From Nemesobacter sp965263275 (GTDB taxonomy: Bacteria; Desulfobacterota_D; UBA1144; Nemesobacterales; Nemesobacteraceae), in NCBI GenBank assembly GCA_965263275.1, contig OZ253668.1:248001-312000 (forward strand): a stretch of DNA of 64,000 nt. The letters run 5' to 3'. Positions 12,428 through 21,140 of this stretch are shown here, piece after piece. Numbering within the stretch: the stretch's first letter is position 1; each line of letters begins with the position of its first letter. Position numbers and translations under genes: made by a program. The notes below the pieces were generated by a model, which did no database searches, had not been told where the DNA came from, and saw only the letters and a program-made list of their open reading frames with translations.

Positions 12428-13228
12428 TTGTTTAACAATTCTCTTAAGGGCAGTTGGGCGGTTGTGCTCGGTTCTTCAAGCGGCTTCGGAGAGGCCTGCA
12501 GTCTTGAGCTTGCTCGCCGGGGAATGAATATTTTCGGCGTACACCTTGACCGTCGGGGTACCATGGCGAAGGTGGAGGGCATAGTGGAGGAAATAAAGAG
12601 CATAGGAAGCGAGGTCAGATTCTACAACGTAAATGTCGCCGCCCCGGAGAAAAGACAGGAAGTTATCGGGGATATAAAAGAAGTAATACAACAAGACGGT
12701 TCCCGGGTAAAGGTGATGATACATTCCGTCGCGTTCGGGACGCTCAAGAACTATGTCTCGGATGAACGCAGAGACGTTCTTAACAGTAAAAACATTGACA
12801 TGACCCTGGATGTAATGGCTCACAGCATCGTTTACTGGGCTCAGGATCTTGTTATGGAGGGAATGATGGGTGAGGGCGGGAGAATATTCGCCATGACAAG
12901 CTCAGGGAGTCACAGGGTCTGGCCCACATACGGCGCGGTATCGGCCGCCAAGGCGGCCATAGAGGCCCACATACGGCAGCTTGCCGTTGAACTCGCACCC
13001 CGTGGAATTACTGCGAACTCGATAATGGCTGGGGTAACTGACACTCCCGCGCTTAAAAAAATTCCAGGAAACGAGAAACTCATTGACCACGCTCTCGAGG
13101 CAAACCCTTCTGGGAGATTGACGACCCCGGAAGACGTGGCAAGGGCCATTGCGCTTCTCTCTCTTGACGAAGCCGCCTGGATAACGGGTAACGTGATAGG
13201 GGTTGACGGCGGAGAAGACCTTGTTTAA
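12428..13228 (+). CDS. SDR-family enoyl-ACP reductase, FabL-like
   Basis: A 266-residue Rossmann-fold oxidoreductase. The glycine-rich nucleotide site is GSSSGFG at 15-21. The catalytic pair is Tyr168 and Lys175, spaced Y-X6-K as in enoyl-ACP reductases (FabI/FabL) and not Y-X3-K as in ordinary SDRs. The segment after it (AAKAAIEAHIRQLAVELAPRG, then TDTPALKKIPG) follows the pattern of Bacillus FabL. It probably performs the last step of fatty-acid elongation, but ketoreductase or other SDR roles cannot be excluded. The start is TTG at 12428, with AGAGAGGT seven to fourteen bases upstream. The DoxX gene follows 29 bases later. Confidence 0.8.
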   Translation: MFNNSLKGSWAVVLGSSSGFGEACSLELARRGMNIFGVHLDRRGTMAKVEGIVEEIKSIGSEVRFYNVNVAAPEKRQEVIGDIKEVIQQDGSRVKVMIHSVAFGTLKNYVSDERRDVLNSKNIDMTLDVMAHSIVYWAQDLVMEGMMGEGGRIFAMTSSGSHRVWPTYGAVSAAKAAIEAHIRQLAVELAPRGITANSIMAGVTDTPALKKIPGNEKLIDHALEANPSGRLTTPEDVARAIALLSLDEAAWITGNVIGVDGGEDLV

Positions 13229-13257
13229 CAGGTCTGCTTAGTATAAAATTAGAAATT

Positions 13258-13680
13258 ATGTTAAGTTATGGCAGAAACAGGGAAGTGGATTTAGGAATTT
13301 TCCTGCTCAGAGTGGGTTTTGGCTTCTCGATGCTTATTTTCCACGGCTACGGAAAGCTGATCGGGGGGCCCGAGAGATGGGCTAAAGTCGGGGGGTCATT
13401 ACAGACTTTCGGTATTGATTTTTACCCGGTTTTCTGGGGTTTCATGGCAGCTTTTGCCGAGTTTTTCTGCTCGGCTTTCATAATTGCGGGGGTTTTCTTT
13501 ATACCCGCGACTTTTCTTCTGTCCGTTAACATGCTCGTGGCGGTTCTCTTTCACCTGTATCTTCCGGAAGAGTCATCCGCGGCGGGATGGCAAGGTGCTT
13601 CAAACGCGATTGAATATCTTTTTGTCTACGTGGTATTAATGATTTCTGGCTCTGGAAGGTACAAGATAAACCTGGGCTGA
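13258..13680 (+). CDS. DoxX-family membrane protein
   Basis: A 140-residue protein with four predicted transmembrane helices (about 12-30, 58-80, 82-102 and 118-134) and the DoxX signature: an N-terminal LLRVGFGFSMLIFHGYGKL helix with the conserved His-Gly, then GGP and a G-F pair before the second helix. DoxX proteins are quinone-linked or redox-associated membrane proteins whose precise reaction is mostly unknown. Start ATG at 13258, 29 bases after the FabL-like gene, so probably cotranscribed. Sequence downstream to 14072 is non-coding or decayed. Confidence 0.87.
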   Translation: MLSYGRNREVDLGIFLLRVGFGFSMLIFHGYGKLIGGPERWAKVGGSLQTFGIDFYPVFWGFMAAFAEFFCSAFIIAGVFFIPATFLLSVNMLVAVLFHLYLPEESSAAGWQGASNAIEYLFVYVVLMISGSGRYKINLG

Positions 13681-14072
13681 CGGTCTTCGCTTGAGCCCAC
13701 TATCATTGTGGACTTGGTGAAACCACATACTCCTCGGGCTCGGGTGAAAAGTGACGACAGATATGAAGAAACTTTACGAGATTGATTTTTTCATCCAAGC
13801 AGGTTGTATGATGCTGTTTCAGTGGAAAAGATCCTTAAGGGTGAAAAGCATGTAGTTAAGGTTGCTTCAGTACCATAGAGCTAAAAGTCAAAAGTGTGCG
13901 GATAAAAGAAGGAGTTGTGACTGTTGATATTGGACTCTACAGATTTCTTCCAGTAAATAGGCTCGGATCTGGAACAATGTGCATTCTTGGGATTATCCCC
14001 CCTAGGTAAAGTCCTGCAAGTTTAATTTGAAGACAAAGAGGTCTTGGATTTTTAAAAGCGTAAGCTATCACC
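13681..14072 (+). pseudogene. Gene-free stretch with possible frameshifted coding remnant
   Basis: No intact gene is present in these 392 bases. Three short protein-like pieces follow one another on the plus strand in three frames: MKKLYEIDFFIQAG from 13763, RLYDAVSVEKILKG with its continuation from 13801, and IELKVKSVRIKEG with its continuation from 13875 to about 14008. Read together they resemble one small protein broken by two frameshifts. I do not recognise the family, and chance cannot be ruled out. Confidence 0.25.
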
Positions 14073-15317
14073 ATGTCCAAAAACCGTAGAATCAGTTCCT
14101 TTATCTTCTTTGCAGCTACAATGTCAGTCGCTTTGGTGCTGTCCGGTTGCCAAACTCTGAATTGGAACGAAAAATGGCAAAGCAACTTTATTGATCAAAT
14201 GGCTGTGGCCAGAGACAGTCAGATGCTTAAAAACCTGGTGCGCATGCGCTATGGGAAACCGCCTGTATTTACAACTGTTGGGACGGTAACAGAAAAATAC
14301 AAACAGGAACCGAGTAAAATTTCATTGACCGGCGCGGTAACCAGCGTCCTTAACTCCTCATCCACCAACAGCGCGAAAAGCGAAAATAATCTCTTAGGGC
14401 AGGTGGGAATAGGTGGCGCCCGTGAAACTACCTTTCAATACAGTCCGCTTATCGGCAAGGAACTGAATACGACCATGAATCAACGTTTGGGGCTGGGGAC
14501 AGTGTTTGATCTTACCCAATCCGGGTTTTCGATAGAACGCGTTCTGGCAATAACAGTTGAGCGTTTCGGCCCTGCATTAAATGCCCCGTTTGCATCCGGA
14601 CCTACCCCGGATTATTTACCAAAGCAGGAAGAATTCAACAAATACGAAGCCATACTTACCGCATTAAAAGATTTGAGACAACAAAATAAAATAAGATTTC
14701 TCAATGCCAGCCCTGATGAGATCTGTTCCGAACTTTGCATGCCTACCAAAATCGAAAAAGAAGAATCGCGGAAAAAATTAATAGCCTGCTTTTTGGATGA
14801 CAACGATTGCTTGTGCGAAAACAATAATGACCCGCAATGGAAAGAGTTGACGAATCTTTTGAAGATTGAAGATAGAAAAGGAATTTTAATACTGACCGAC
14901 TCTGAAACTAGGTCCAGTTCCGAAATAAAAGTGAGAACCCGCTCATTGTTCGGAATAATGCACTACCTGTCGCAGAACGTAAAAGTACCCGATAGGGACA
15001 GGGAAATAGTCAAAATCTCAAAGATCAAGAACGGCGAAGGTTGCAGGAAAGAAGGCGAAAAGCGAGATGGTTGGGACTGCAGCCCCGCTGGACAGCGATT
15101 CGAAATCATACCAAGCGATACGCGACCTCAGCTGATTTGTTCAAGTCCCCAAACTGATGGAGACTGCGCTTCGGTCTTTACTAGACATAACGGTCACTGG
15201 TTTTACATCGACGCCAAGGATCATAGCAGCAAAGCGACTTTCGCGCTGCTGACAAAGTTATTTGAGATACAAATCTCTGGCAGGGAAACGAATCGAGACA
15301 TTTTTCTTGTTCAGTAA
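14073..15317 (+). CDS. Large outer-membrane-type lipoprotein, function unknown
   Basis: A 414-residue protein with a clear lipoprotein signal: a basic start, a hydrophobic stretch and the lipobox LSGC, with Cys26 as the lipidated residue. After it comes a segment (QMLKNLVRMRYGKPPVFTTVG) that resembles a set of uncharacterised Gram-negative lipoproteins with an N-L-V-R-(M/L)-R-Y motif; I recall the pattern but not a function. The rest has Ser/Thr-rich and charged regions and six to eight cysteines, some of which could form disulfides in the periplasm. Start ATG at 14073. Codon use is more A/T-rich than in neighbours, which hints at transfer. It is alone, with no operon partner. Confidence 0.75.
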   Translation: MSKNRRISSFIFFAATMSVALVLSGCQTLNWNEKWQSNFIDQMAVARDSQMLKNLVRMRYGKPPVFTTVGTVTEKYKQEPSKISLTGAVTSVLNSSSTNSAKSENNLLGQVGIGGARETTFQYSPLIGKELNTTMNQRLGLGTVFDLTQSGFSIERVLAITVERFGPALNAPFASGPTPDYLPKQEEFNKYEAILTALKDLRQQNKIRFLNASPDEICSELCMPTKIEKEESRKKLIACFLDDNDCLCENNNDPQWKELTNLLKIEDRKGILILTDSETRSSSEIKVRTRSLFGIMHYLSQNVKVPDRDREIVKISKIKNGEGCRKEGEKRDGWDCSPAGQRFEIIPSDTRPQLICSSPQTDGDCASVFTRHNGHWFYIDAKDHSSKATFALLTKLFEIQISGRETNRDIFLVQ

Positions 15318-15437
15318 ACTTACCCATGTCAGCAGAAAGATACGGGGGTTCGTGTAAAGCGGAGGCAGGGCAGTGAGGAAGTCAGGAATCGGTAAGTATC
15401 CGCTCTGAGTAAAGAACGCTTCGACGACGCATACGCA

Positions 15438-17969
15438 TTACTCGATGTTGTCCGGTACCTTTTCGAGGTTCGTTTCTATTACCCGAAGGAAGTTCTTCCC
15501 CATTATTTTCTCCACAACCCCCCTCGGATATCCTTTGCCGAGAAGATACTCGGAGAGTACGGGAAGTTTGGATATGTGCCTCATCTCCTTGGGGAAATCC
15601 TTTACGGGTGCTCCGTCCATGTCGGTTCCCACTCCCACGTGATCCTCGCCGCAGACACTCAGAATGTGATCTATATGAGCGTATATGTCTTCGAGGGTGG
15701 CGCAACCCGGTCCTTCCCTGAGGAATCTTCCGTAGAAAACAACCCCCGTTACCCCGCCTCTATCGGAGATGGCGCGAAGTTGCTCGTCACGCAGATTTCT
15801 GGGGTGATCCACAAGGGCTCTTGAATTCGAGTGGGTTGCAACGGGTATGAGTTCCGTGAGTTCTATGCTTTCCCAGAAACACTTTTCGTTTAAGTGGGAA
15901 AGATCAAGCGTAATGCCGAGTGAGTTCATTTGGCCGAGAAGCTCCTTTCCCTGCGTGGAGAGGCCCTTGTCGCTCTCGGGCCCGGACGCGTAAATATTCC
16001 TGTTGTTCCAGGAAGGACCGAGCGCCCGGACGCCTCTTTTGTGGTATTCGAGAAGATGTTTTGGGTCCGAGACGGGGTCCGCTCCTTCCATAAGAGTGAA
16101 AAACCCGATCTTTTCCCCCTCGCGCAGTCTATCTATGTCTCGTCTGTCTTTTATCTGAAAGACGCTTTCTGAGTGTTCTCGGTATATCTCATCGTATACG
16201 TCAAGCTGGGCCATGGCTTCTGTTACCGAACCCCCGGGTTTGTGCTTGGGGTGAATGAAGACGGTGTTGAAGACGACCCTTGCCCCGCTCTGCCTGAGTC
16301 CGGGCAGGGTTATCATGCAGGGAATCTCGGGGCTCTCGAAATCTCTTTTGTAGTGACGCATGTGAAAGGCTATGTCCTGGTGGGCGTCAACGGTAAAAAA
16401 AGTTGCAGGGGCAAGGCTTCCCCATCCTCCTCCTCCCGGGGTCTCAATTCTTACCGCTTCTCCGGCTTTTACCGCAATGGAGCACTTCGCAGGCAGTTTT
16501 TTCTCTTTTGTTCCCGATAAAAGGGTGTTCTCCCCGCTCTTGCCGTCTTCTCCGCCCTGGGCTCCCCAGGGCCGTTTTTCCCTCCTCTCGGTTATCAGGG
16601 AAACATGGGAGTCCTCCAGGAACCTGTACTGCCTTATGATTCCATCGCCGCCTGAGAACCTGCCCGCTCCTCCGGACCCCTTTCTTACGGAGTATGATTC
16701 CACCATTACTGGAAGTTCCCTCTCGATTGCCTCGACGGGGGTGTTGAGCGTGTTTGTCATGTGCGTCTGCACGGCGTTTGCTCCATCTGCACCTGACCGT
16801 CCTCCCATTCCGCCGGCGATGGTTTCGTAGTAGGCGTAGGAGGAGTCAGAAGGGATGCTCTCCGGTGAACCGAACGCCAGATTGCTCATTGTTCCCGCAC
16901 TTGCCGCCTGTATTGTTCCTGGGATTGCGGAAGCGAGCGCTCCGAACACCGCGTCCACTATCCTCTGGGACGTTTCGACGTTTCCGCCGACAACCGCGCT
17001 TGGGTATCGGGCGTTTAGAATCGAGTCCTCATCGACTTTGATTTCAATCGGTCTAAGCGTCCCCGAGTTAAGAGGCGTGTCTTCGCCTGAGAGACACTGA
17101 AAACAGTACAAGACAGCGGAAGTCGTTACGCTCAGGGGAGCGTTAAGACATCCTTTAACCTTTTTTGAGCTTCCCCTGAAATCCACGGTGGCGGTATCTT
17201 CTCTTATTTCTATTTTTACCTTTATGGGTATATCCCTTGTTCCCGCTCCGTCATCTTCAAGGTAGTCGGTAAAGACGTAGTCGCCGTCAGGTATTTTCTC
17301 TATGGCGTTTCTCATGAGTCTTTCCCCGTAGTCAAGAAGACCCGAAGCGGCATGATTTATCCTCTCAAGGGAATACTTTTCCAGAAGCTCCTGCATCCTC
17401 TTTTCCCCGGTGTCAAGCGAGGCTATCTGTGCCCGCAGATCTCCTTCTCTTTCCTCATGATCCCTGGTCGAGCGGATTATCTCCTCAAGCAGGGTTTCCC
17501 GCAGCCCGCCCCCTTCCCGTATCCTTGTCGGCGGGATTATGATTCCCTCTTCGTGTATTGTCGTTGAAAGCGGCATGGATCCCGGTGTGCTGCCCCCTAT
17601 GTCTGCATGGTGGGCGCGAGAGGCGAGCAGAAATTCCGGTTTCCCGTCAACGAACACGGGCGCTACGCATGTTACGTCCGGGAGATGCGTTCCGCCGCGA
17701 AACGGATCGTTAAGAATGAAAACGTCTCCCGGGGAGAGATTTTCCGTCGCTACCGATCTTGCCGCAAATGACATTGACCCGAGGTGTATGGGGATGTGGG
17801 CGGCCTGCGCGATCATATCCCCCTCTGAGTTGAATAGGGCGCAGGAAAGGTCCCTTCTCTCCTTTATGTTCGGAGAGAATCCGGCTCTTACGAGAACCGA
17901 GCCCATTTCCTCGGCTATTGTTCCGAGAAGGTTGTTAAAAATCTCGAGTTCGAAAAGTTTGAGTTCCAT
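15438..17969 (-). CDS. Fusion of hydantoinase B / oxoprolinase-type subunit with M19 membrane dipeptidase
   Basis: One open frame of 843 residues from ATG 17969 encodes two complete enzymes. Residues 1-526 are an HyuB-type subunit (start MELKLFELEIF, then FSEGDM-like and LNDPFRGGTHLPD motifs), ending in the family's terminal GGGGWG. Residues about 527-843 are an M19 dipeptidase with its metal ligands: the D-A-H-Q-D site at the junction, LMEGADP, DLSH, THSNSRA and GTDMDG. HyuB normally works with HyuA, which is absent here. The frame is open a further 60 codons upstream, but that extension does not resemble the family. The join falls in a run of seven T (coding strand), and a second ATG at 16425 sits behind GGAGGAGGAGG, so two separate overlapping genes are possible. 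Confidence 0.85.
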   Translation of the reverse strand: MELKLFELEIFNNLLGTIAEEMGSVLVRAGFSPNIKERRDLSCALFNSEGDMIAQAAHIPIHLGSMSFAARSVATENLSPGDVFILNDPFRGGTHLPDVTCVAPVFVDGKPEFLLASRAHHADIGGSTPGSMPLSTTIHEEGIIIPPTRIREGGGLRETLLEEIIRSTRDHEEREGDLRAQIASLDTGEKRMQELLEKYSLERINHAASGLLDYGERLMRNAIEKIPDGDYVFTDYLEDDGAGTRDIPIKVKIEIREDTATVDFRGSSKKVKGCLNAPLSVTTSAVLYCFQCLSGEDTPLNSGTLRPIEIKVDEDSILNARYPSAVVGGNVETSQRIVDAVFGALASAIPGTIQAASAGTMSNLAFGSPESIPSDSSYAYYETIAGGMGGRSGADGANAVQTHMTNTLNTPVEAIERELPVMVESYSVRKGSGGAGRFSGGDGIIRQYRFLEDSHVSLITERREKRPWGAQGGEDGKSGENTLLSGTKEKKLPAKCSIAVKAGEAVRIETPGGGGWGSLAPATFFTVDAHQDIAFHMRHYKRDFESPEIPCMITLPGLRQSGARVVFNTVFIHPKHKPGGSVTEAMAQLDVYDEIYREHSESVFQIKDRRDIDRLREGEKIGFFTLMEGADPVSDPKHLLEYHKRGVRALGPSWNNRNIYASGPESDKGLSTQGKELLGQMNSLGITLDLSHLNEKCFWESIELTELIPVATHSNSRALVDHPRNLRDEQLRAISDRGGVTGVVFYGRFLREGPGCATLEDIYAHIDHILSVCGEDHVGVGTDMDGAPVKDFPKEMRHISKLPVLSEYLLGKGYPRGVVEKIMGKNFLRVIETNLEKVPDNIE

Positions 17970-18075
17970 ACGGGCACAATAATAACCAATTTTAAGGATT
18001 GCCCGTGGAACATGACATGATAGGGAATTAAGACGCTGAGCGGTTGAGATTTTCGGTTGCTTTAAGACTGGGGCG

Positions 18076-18945
18076 TTACGAGATCGCGCTACGAAGCGCT
18101 TCCCCCATTTCTGCCGGGCTTTTGCAGGTAGCGACTCCGGCACGCTCAAGTGCCTGAAACTTGTCTTCGGCGCTTCCGGCGCTCCCGGAAATTATGGCTC
18201 CCGCGTGACCCATTCTTTTCCCTTTGGGCGCCGTGGCTCCGGCGATAAAGGCGGCTATGGGCTTTGTGAAGCTCTGGCTTATGTACTCCGCCGCTTCTTC
18301 TTCATCTGACCCTCCGATTTCCCCTATCATTACCACCGCGTCTGTGCCCGGGTCGTTCTCAAAGAGTGAAAGCGCGTCAATAAACGTGGTTCCGATAACG
18401 GGATCGCCTCCTATGCCTAAGCAGGTCGATTGTCCTATACCGAGATTTGTAAGCTGCCAGACGGCCTCGTAGGTCAGGGTTCCACTTCTTGAGATTATCC
18501 CCACTCTTCCGGGTTTATGAATGTAACCCGGCATTATTCCGACCTTGGCCTCCCCGGGAGTTATGACACCCGGACAGTTGGGTCCCACAAGCCTTGAATG
18601 AGAACCCCTCATGTATTCTTTTACCCTTACCACGTCCAGAGTGGGTATTCCCTCGGTTATGCAGATGACGAGTTCTACGCCTGAATCGAGGGCCTCGAGC
18701 ATTGAATCCATAGCGAATGCGGCCGGAACGAACACCAAAGATACGTTGGCTCCGGTTTCCCGCACAGCTTCAGTCATGGTGTCGAAAACCGGGAATCCTT
18801 CGACGTTGCTCCCACCTTTTCCAGGCGTGACGCCGCCCACGACATTGGTTCCGTACTCCCGGCACTGGGTCGCATGAAACAGCCCCGCGCTTCCCGTTAT
18901 TCCCTGAACGAGAATTTTTGAGTCTTTATTGACAAGAATACTTAT
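18076..18945 (-). CDS. sucD: Succinate--CoA ligase alpha subunit, with a non-canonical start
   Basis: The alpha subunit of succinyl-CoA synthetase, forming succinyl-CoA or ATP/GTP in the TCA cycle with SucC. The frame gives a normal 289 residues: SILVNKDSKILVQGITG at the start, VGGVTPGKGG, PNCPGVITPGE, and the phosphohistidine region GHAGAIISG. The expected first codon (18943-18945) is ATA, and no ATG, GTG or TTG precedes it before an in-frame stop. An ATG at 18973 in another frame joins perfectly if one A is removed from the run of five A at about 18946-18950, giving MKLSRENRK before the conserved start. A promoter lies directly upstream. sucC is not adjacent. Confidence 0.9.
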   Translation of the reverse strand: MSILVNKDSKILVQGITGSAGLFHATQCREYGTNVVGGVTPGKGGSNVEGFPVFDTMTEAVRETGANVSLVFVPAAFAMDSMLEALDSGVELVICITEGIPTLDVVRVKEYMRGSHSRLVGPNCPGVITPGEAKVGIMPGYIHKPGRVGIISRSGTLTYEAVWQLTNLGIGQSTCLGIGGDPVIGTTFIDALSLFENDPGTDAVVMIGEIGGSDEEEAAEYISQSFTKPIAAFIAGATAPKGKRMGHAGAIISGSAGSAEDKFQALERAGVATCKSPAEMGEALRSAIS

Positions 18946-18993
18946 TTTTCCGGTTCTCCCTGGAGAGTTTCATTGTTTCTCAAATGAGGCCGT

Positions 18994-19022
18994 ACTATAA
19001 CATGCCTAGTCCGTTTTTTCAA
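18994..19022 (-). promoter_or_regulatory. Promoter of sucD
   Basis: On the minus strand, a -35 TTGAAA (19017-19022), a 17-base spacer and a -10 TATAGT (18994-18999) fit a sigma-70 promoter well. Transcription would begin near 18987, leaving only about 14 bases before the ATG at 18973 and about 41 before the ATA at 18945. This shows sucD has its own transcript. Confidence 0.65.
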
Positions 19023-19157
19023 AATCTTCTGCTCCGGTTTTACGAATATGGCAAAGAATATTTTACGGCTATGGAGTGTCTTTCGGGGCAGGAACACCTC
19101 AGCGATCTTCTGTGAAGTACTTACCGGTCCTTCTAGGTCTTATCGTTTCGTATCATG

Positions 19158-19184
19158 TTGAAATCACTCATTAATTGTTATAAT
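19158..19184 (+). promoter_or_regulatory. Promoter of the GIY-YIG gene
   Basis: TTGAAA (19158-19163) and a perfect TATAAT (19179-19184) are separated by a slightly short 15-base spacer. Transcription would begin around 19191, right at the ATG at 19193, so the message may be leaderless. Confidence 0.5.
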
Positions 19185-19186
19185 GC

Positions 19187-19819
19187 ATGCTCATGGGCAA
19201 GCCACCGCCTAGAACAGGCAAAACGATACAAATATATAAAATTAGCTTTCCTGACGGGTCGGCTTATGTTGGGCAAACAAGACAATCGATTTCCTACCGA
19301 CTCGCACAACATCGGCGGTTGAATCCATGCAATTCAATTTTGCACCGCAAGCTTTTGATAATGAGGCCGACTATAGAAGTTCTCTCGCGTCACCGCAAGC
19401 AAGCGGTCGCCGATCGAGAAGAGAAAAAATGGATTATGCGGCTTGAAAAACCAATAAACAGATATGTTAAGGGGAAGCAAATCAACGTGAATCCTGAAGC
19501 GCCGTTGCTAAGTAACAACAGGTGGTCGAAAAAAAGAAACCGCAGAGAGAGACGCAAATATCCTCGTAAGGCTAGCGGTCATCACGTTTGTTCCTGGTGT
19601 TGGCGAAAACTTCCCGTGTCAGAGTTCTATACCGACCGTTGCAGGTCGGTCGGTCTTTCAAGTCGGTGCAAAGAATGTGCTGGGATCGAGAATACTGCCC
19701 GCCGAGAGACGATAAAAAGAAAAGGAGATGTTTCCGCCACTTATCTGAGAATGAAGCTTGCGCGTCAAGCACTCCGGAAAACCAAAATTCGCCCGGTAGT
19801 TAGTGTTTATGAGAAGTAA
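19187..19819 (+). CDS. GIY-YIG nuclease with C-terminal treble-clef-like zinc finger
   Basis: A 210-residue basic protein. The N-terminal GIY-YIG fold is visible in IYKISFPDGSAYVGQT (about 16-31), with an Arg at about 38 and the His of Q-H-R-R at about 42; a Glu near 79 may be the metal ligand. After a highly basic linker comes a Cys cluster: CSWCWRKLPVSEFY, then CRS and SRCKECAG. This matches the zinc-binding element common in phage and mobile HNH or Endo VII-type nucleases. It resembles a homing or phage-type nuclease rather than UvrC. The start is ATG at 19187 or 19193; the latter fits the promoter. It is isolated between sucD and yicC, and A/T-rich, suggesting acquisition. Confidence 0.75.
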   Translation: MLMGKPPPRTGKTIQIYKISFPDGSAYVGQTRQSISYRLAQHRRLNPCNSILHRKLLIMRPTIEVLSRHRKQAVADREEKKWIMRLEKPINRYVKGKQINVNPEAPLLSNNRWSKKRNRRERRKYPRKASGHHVCSWCWRKLPVSEFYTDRCRSVGLSSRCKECAGIENTARRETIKRKGDVSATYLRMKLARQALRKTKIRPVVSVYEK

Positions 19820-20077
19820 GAAACAAGCCGATTTCTAACTGTCGTTGGCTAGCATTATCGCCTTGAGCGGAGAAAACAAATGGTAAGAGCTGGACGGAGA
19901 GTAGCTGGCATAATCTGGCATGAAGGATCGTGAGCGCGGAAGACCGCCAAAGCTGCACAGGAAGGGCAGGTCTGAAATTGCCGGGTTGGAGATTAAGCAA
20001 TTCTGTCAACTCTCCTATATAATTTCCGAAGATCAGCGCGGATTTTATAGTGAGCGGAACGTAAGTATTCGTAAGGC

Positions 20078-20950
20078 TTACTCTATGTTCTGAATCTGCT
20101 CCCGTATTTTCTCAAGGTCAAGACGTATATTTATGGTAAGATGCGAAATTCCCGCGTCCTTGCATTTCGCTGATATGGTTCCGGCTTCCCTGTTCATTTC
20201 TTGAACCAGAAAATCAAGTTCTTTCCCCACGGGCCCCTTTTTCCTGGCGGTTTTCCTGAACTTGGAGATATGAGCCTCAAGCCTTACGATTTCTTCATCA
20301 ATCTCGCTTTTTTCCGTTACTATGGCCGCAGCTTCCTGAGAGATAAGAGGGTCGTTTTTGTGCCTTGAGGAAAAGATTTTCTCAATCTTCTCCTTTGTTT
20401 TCTTCTCGGATTTCTTTACGAATTCCTTTCGTTTTTTCTTTAAGCGGTCAACCGTTTTTCTTATGATTTCCAGACGCCCGAGTATCGCTTTTTCAAGTTT
20501 CCGTCCCTCGGTTTCCCGGCTCCTGTCGAACTTTAGGAGGGCTTTTATGACCGTTTCCTTTATCTTGGCTTCCGTCTCCCTTGAGATCTCGGGTCCGACA
20601 TGGCTTTCAAAGGAGTTCTCCATCATGAGCAGATGCTCGATTCCTATCTCCGTTTTAAGCCCCAGTGCGGAATTAATCCTTTTAAGGGAACTGTGATTCT
20701 CCCGAAGCACTTTTTCGGATAAACGCTGTTTTTCCCTTCGGGTTGCCTGCACGGCAAGCCTCAGCCTGAGTTTCCCCCTCTGAATTGAGTTCTTCAGTCT
20801 GTCTTCAATGGCGGTTTCCATCTGGAGAAATGATTCGGGAACGCTGGCCCTGACGTCAAGAAACCTGTGGTTCTCCGACCGTATATCCACCACGATCTTT
20901 CCGACCTCGGTATTTACGGATGATTCCGCGAAACCAGTCATGCTTTTCAT
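20078..20950 (-). CDS. yicC: YicC-family endoribonuclease
   Basis: A 290-residue member of the YicC family, an endoribonuclease involved in RNA turnover. It begins with the family N-terminus MKSMTGFA, contains EIRSENHRF-like DIRSENHRFLDV (about 25-36), and ends with the conserved C-terminal domain carrying GKELDFLVQEMNREAGTISAKC (split here to respect length) and NIRLDLEKIREQIQNIE. The length equals the E. coli protein. The central part is rich in Lys/Glu helices. Start ATG at 20950. It is divergent from the lipoprotein at 21141, with a 190-base spacer that shows no other gene. Confidence 0.93.
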   Translation of the reverse strand: MKSMTGFAESSVNTEVGKIVVDIRSENHRFLDVRASVPESFLQMETAIEDRLKNSIQRGKLRLRLAVQATRREKQRLSEKVLRENHSSLKRINSALGLKTEIGIEHLLMMENSFESHVGPEISRETEAKIKETVIKALLKFDRSRETEGRKLEKAILGRLEIIRKTVDRLKKKRKEFVKKSEKKTKEKIEKIFSSRHKNDPLISQEAAAIVTEKSEIDEEIVRLEAHISKFRKTARKKGPVGKELDFLVQEMNREAGTISAKCKDAGISHLTINIRLDLEKIREQIQNIE

Positions 20951-21140
20951 AGTGTGTTTCTGTCCTTTTTGGTATCCGTTTTTCTTCTTTTTTAAAGCAG
21001 AATACCCGCAACGGGTTTTAATTCATAACTGCCGCCGGGCGGAAAAAAAGAACCGTTGTATATTCTCCTGACTTGCCTGTACTACTTTTCTCATTTACCT
21101 TCTTAGGTTATTCAGAGGATTAGTTTCCGCTACGTTATCC

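Noticed and set aside
18090..18149. The 60-codon N-terminal extension of the HyuB frame
   Set aside because: It overlaps the end of sucD and does not resemble the family; ATG 17969 restores the usual start.
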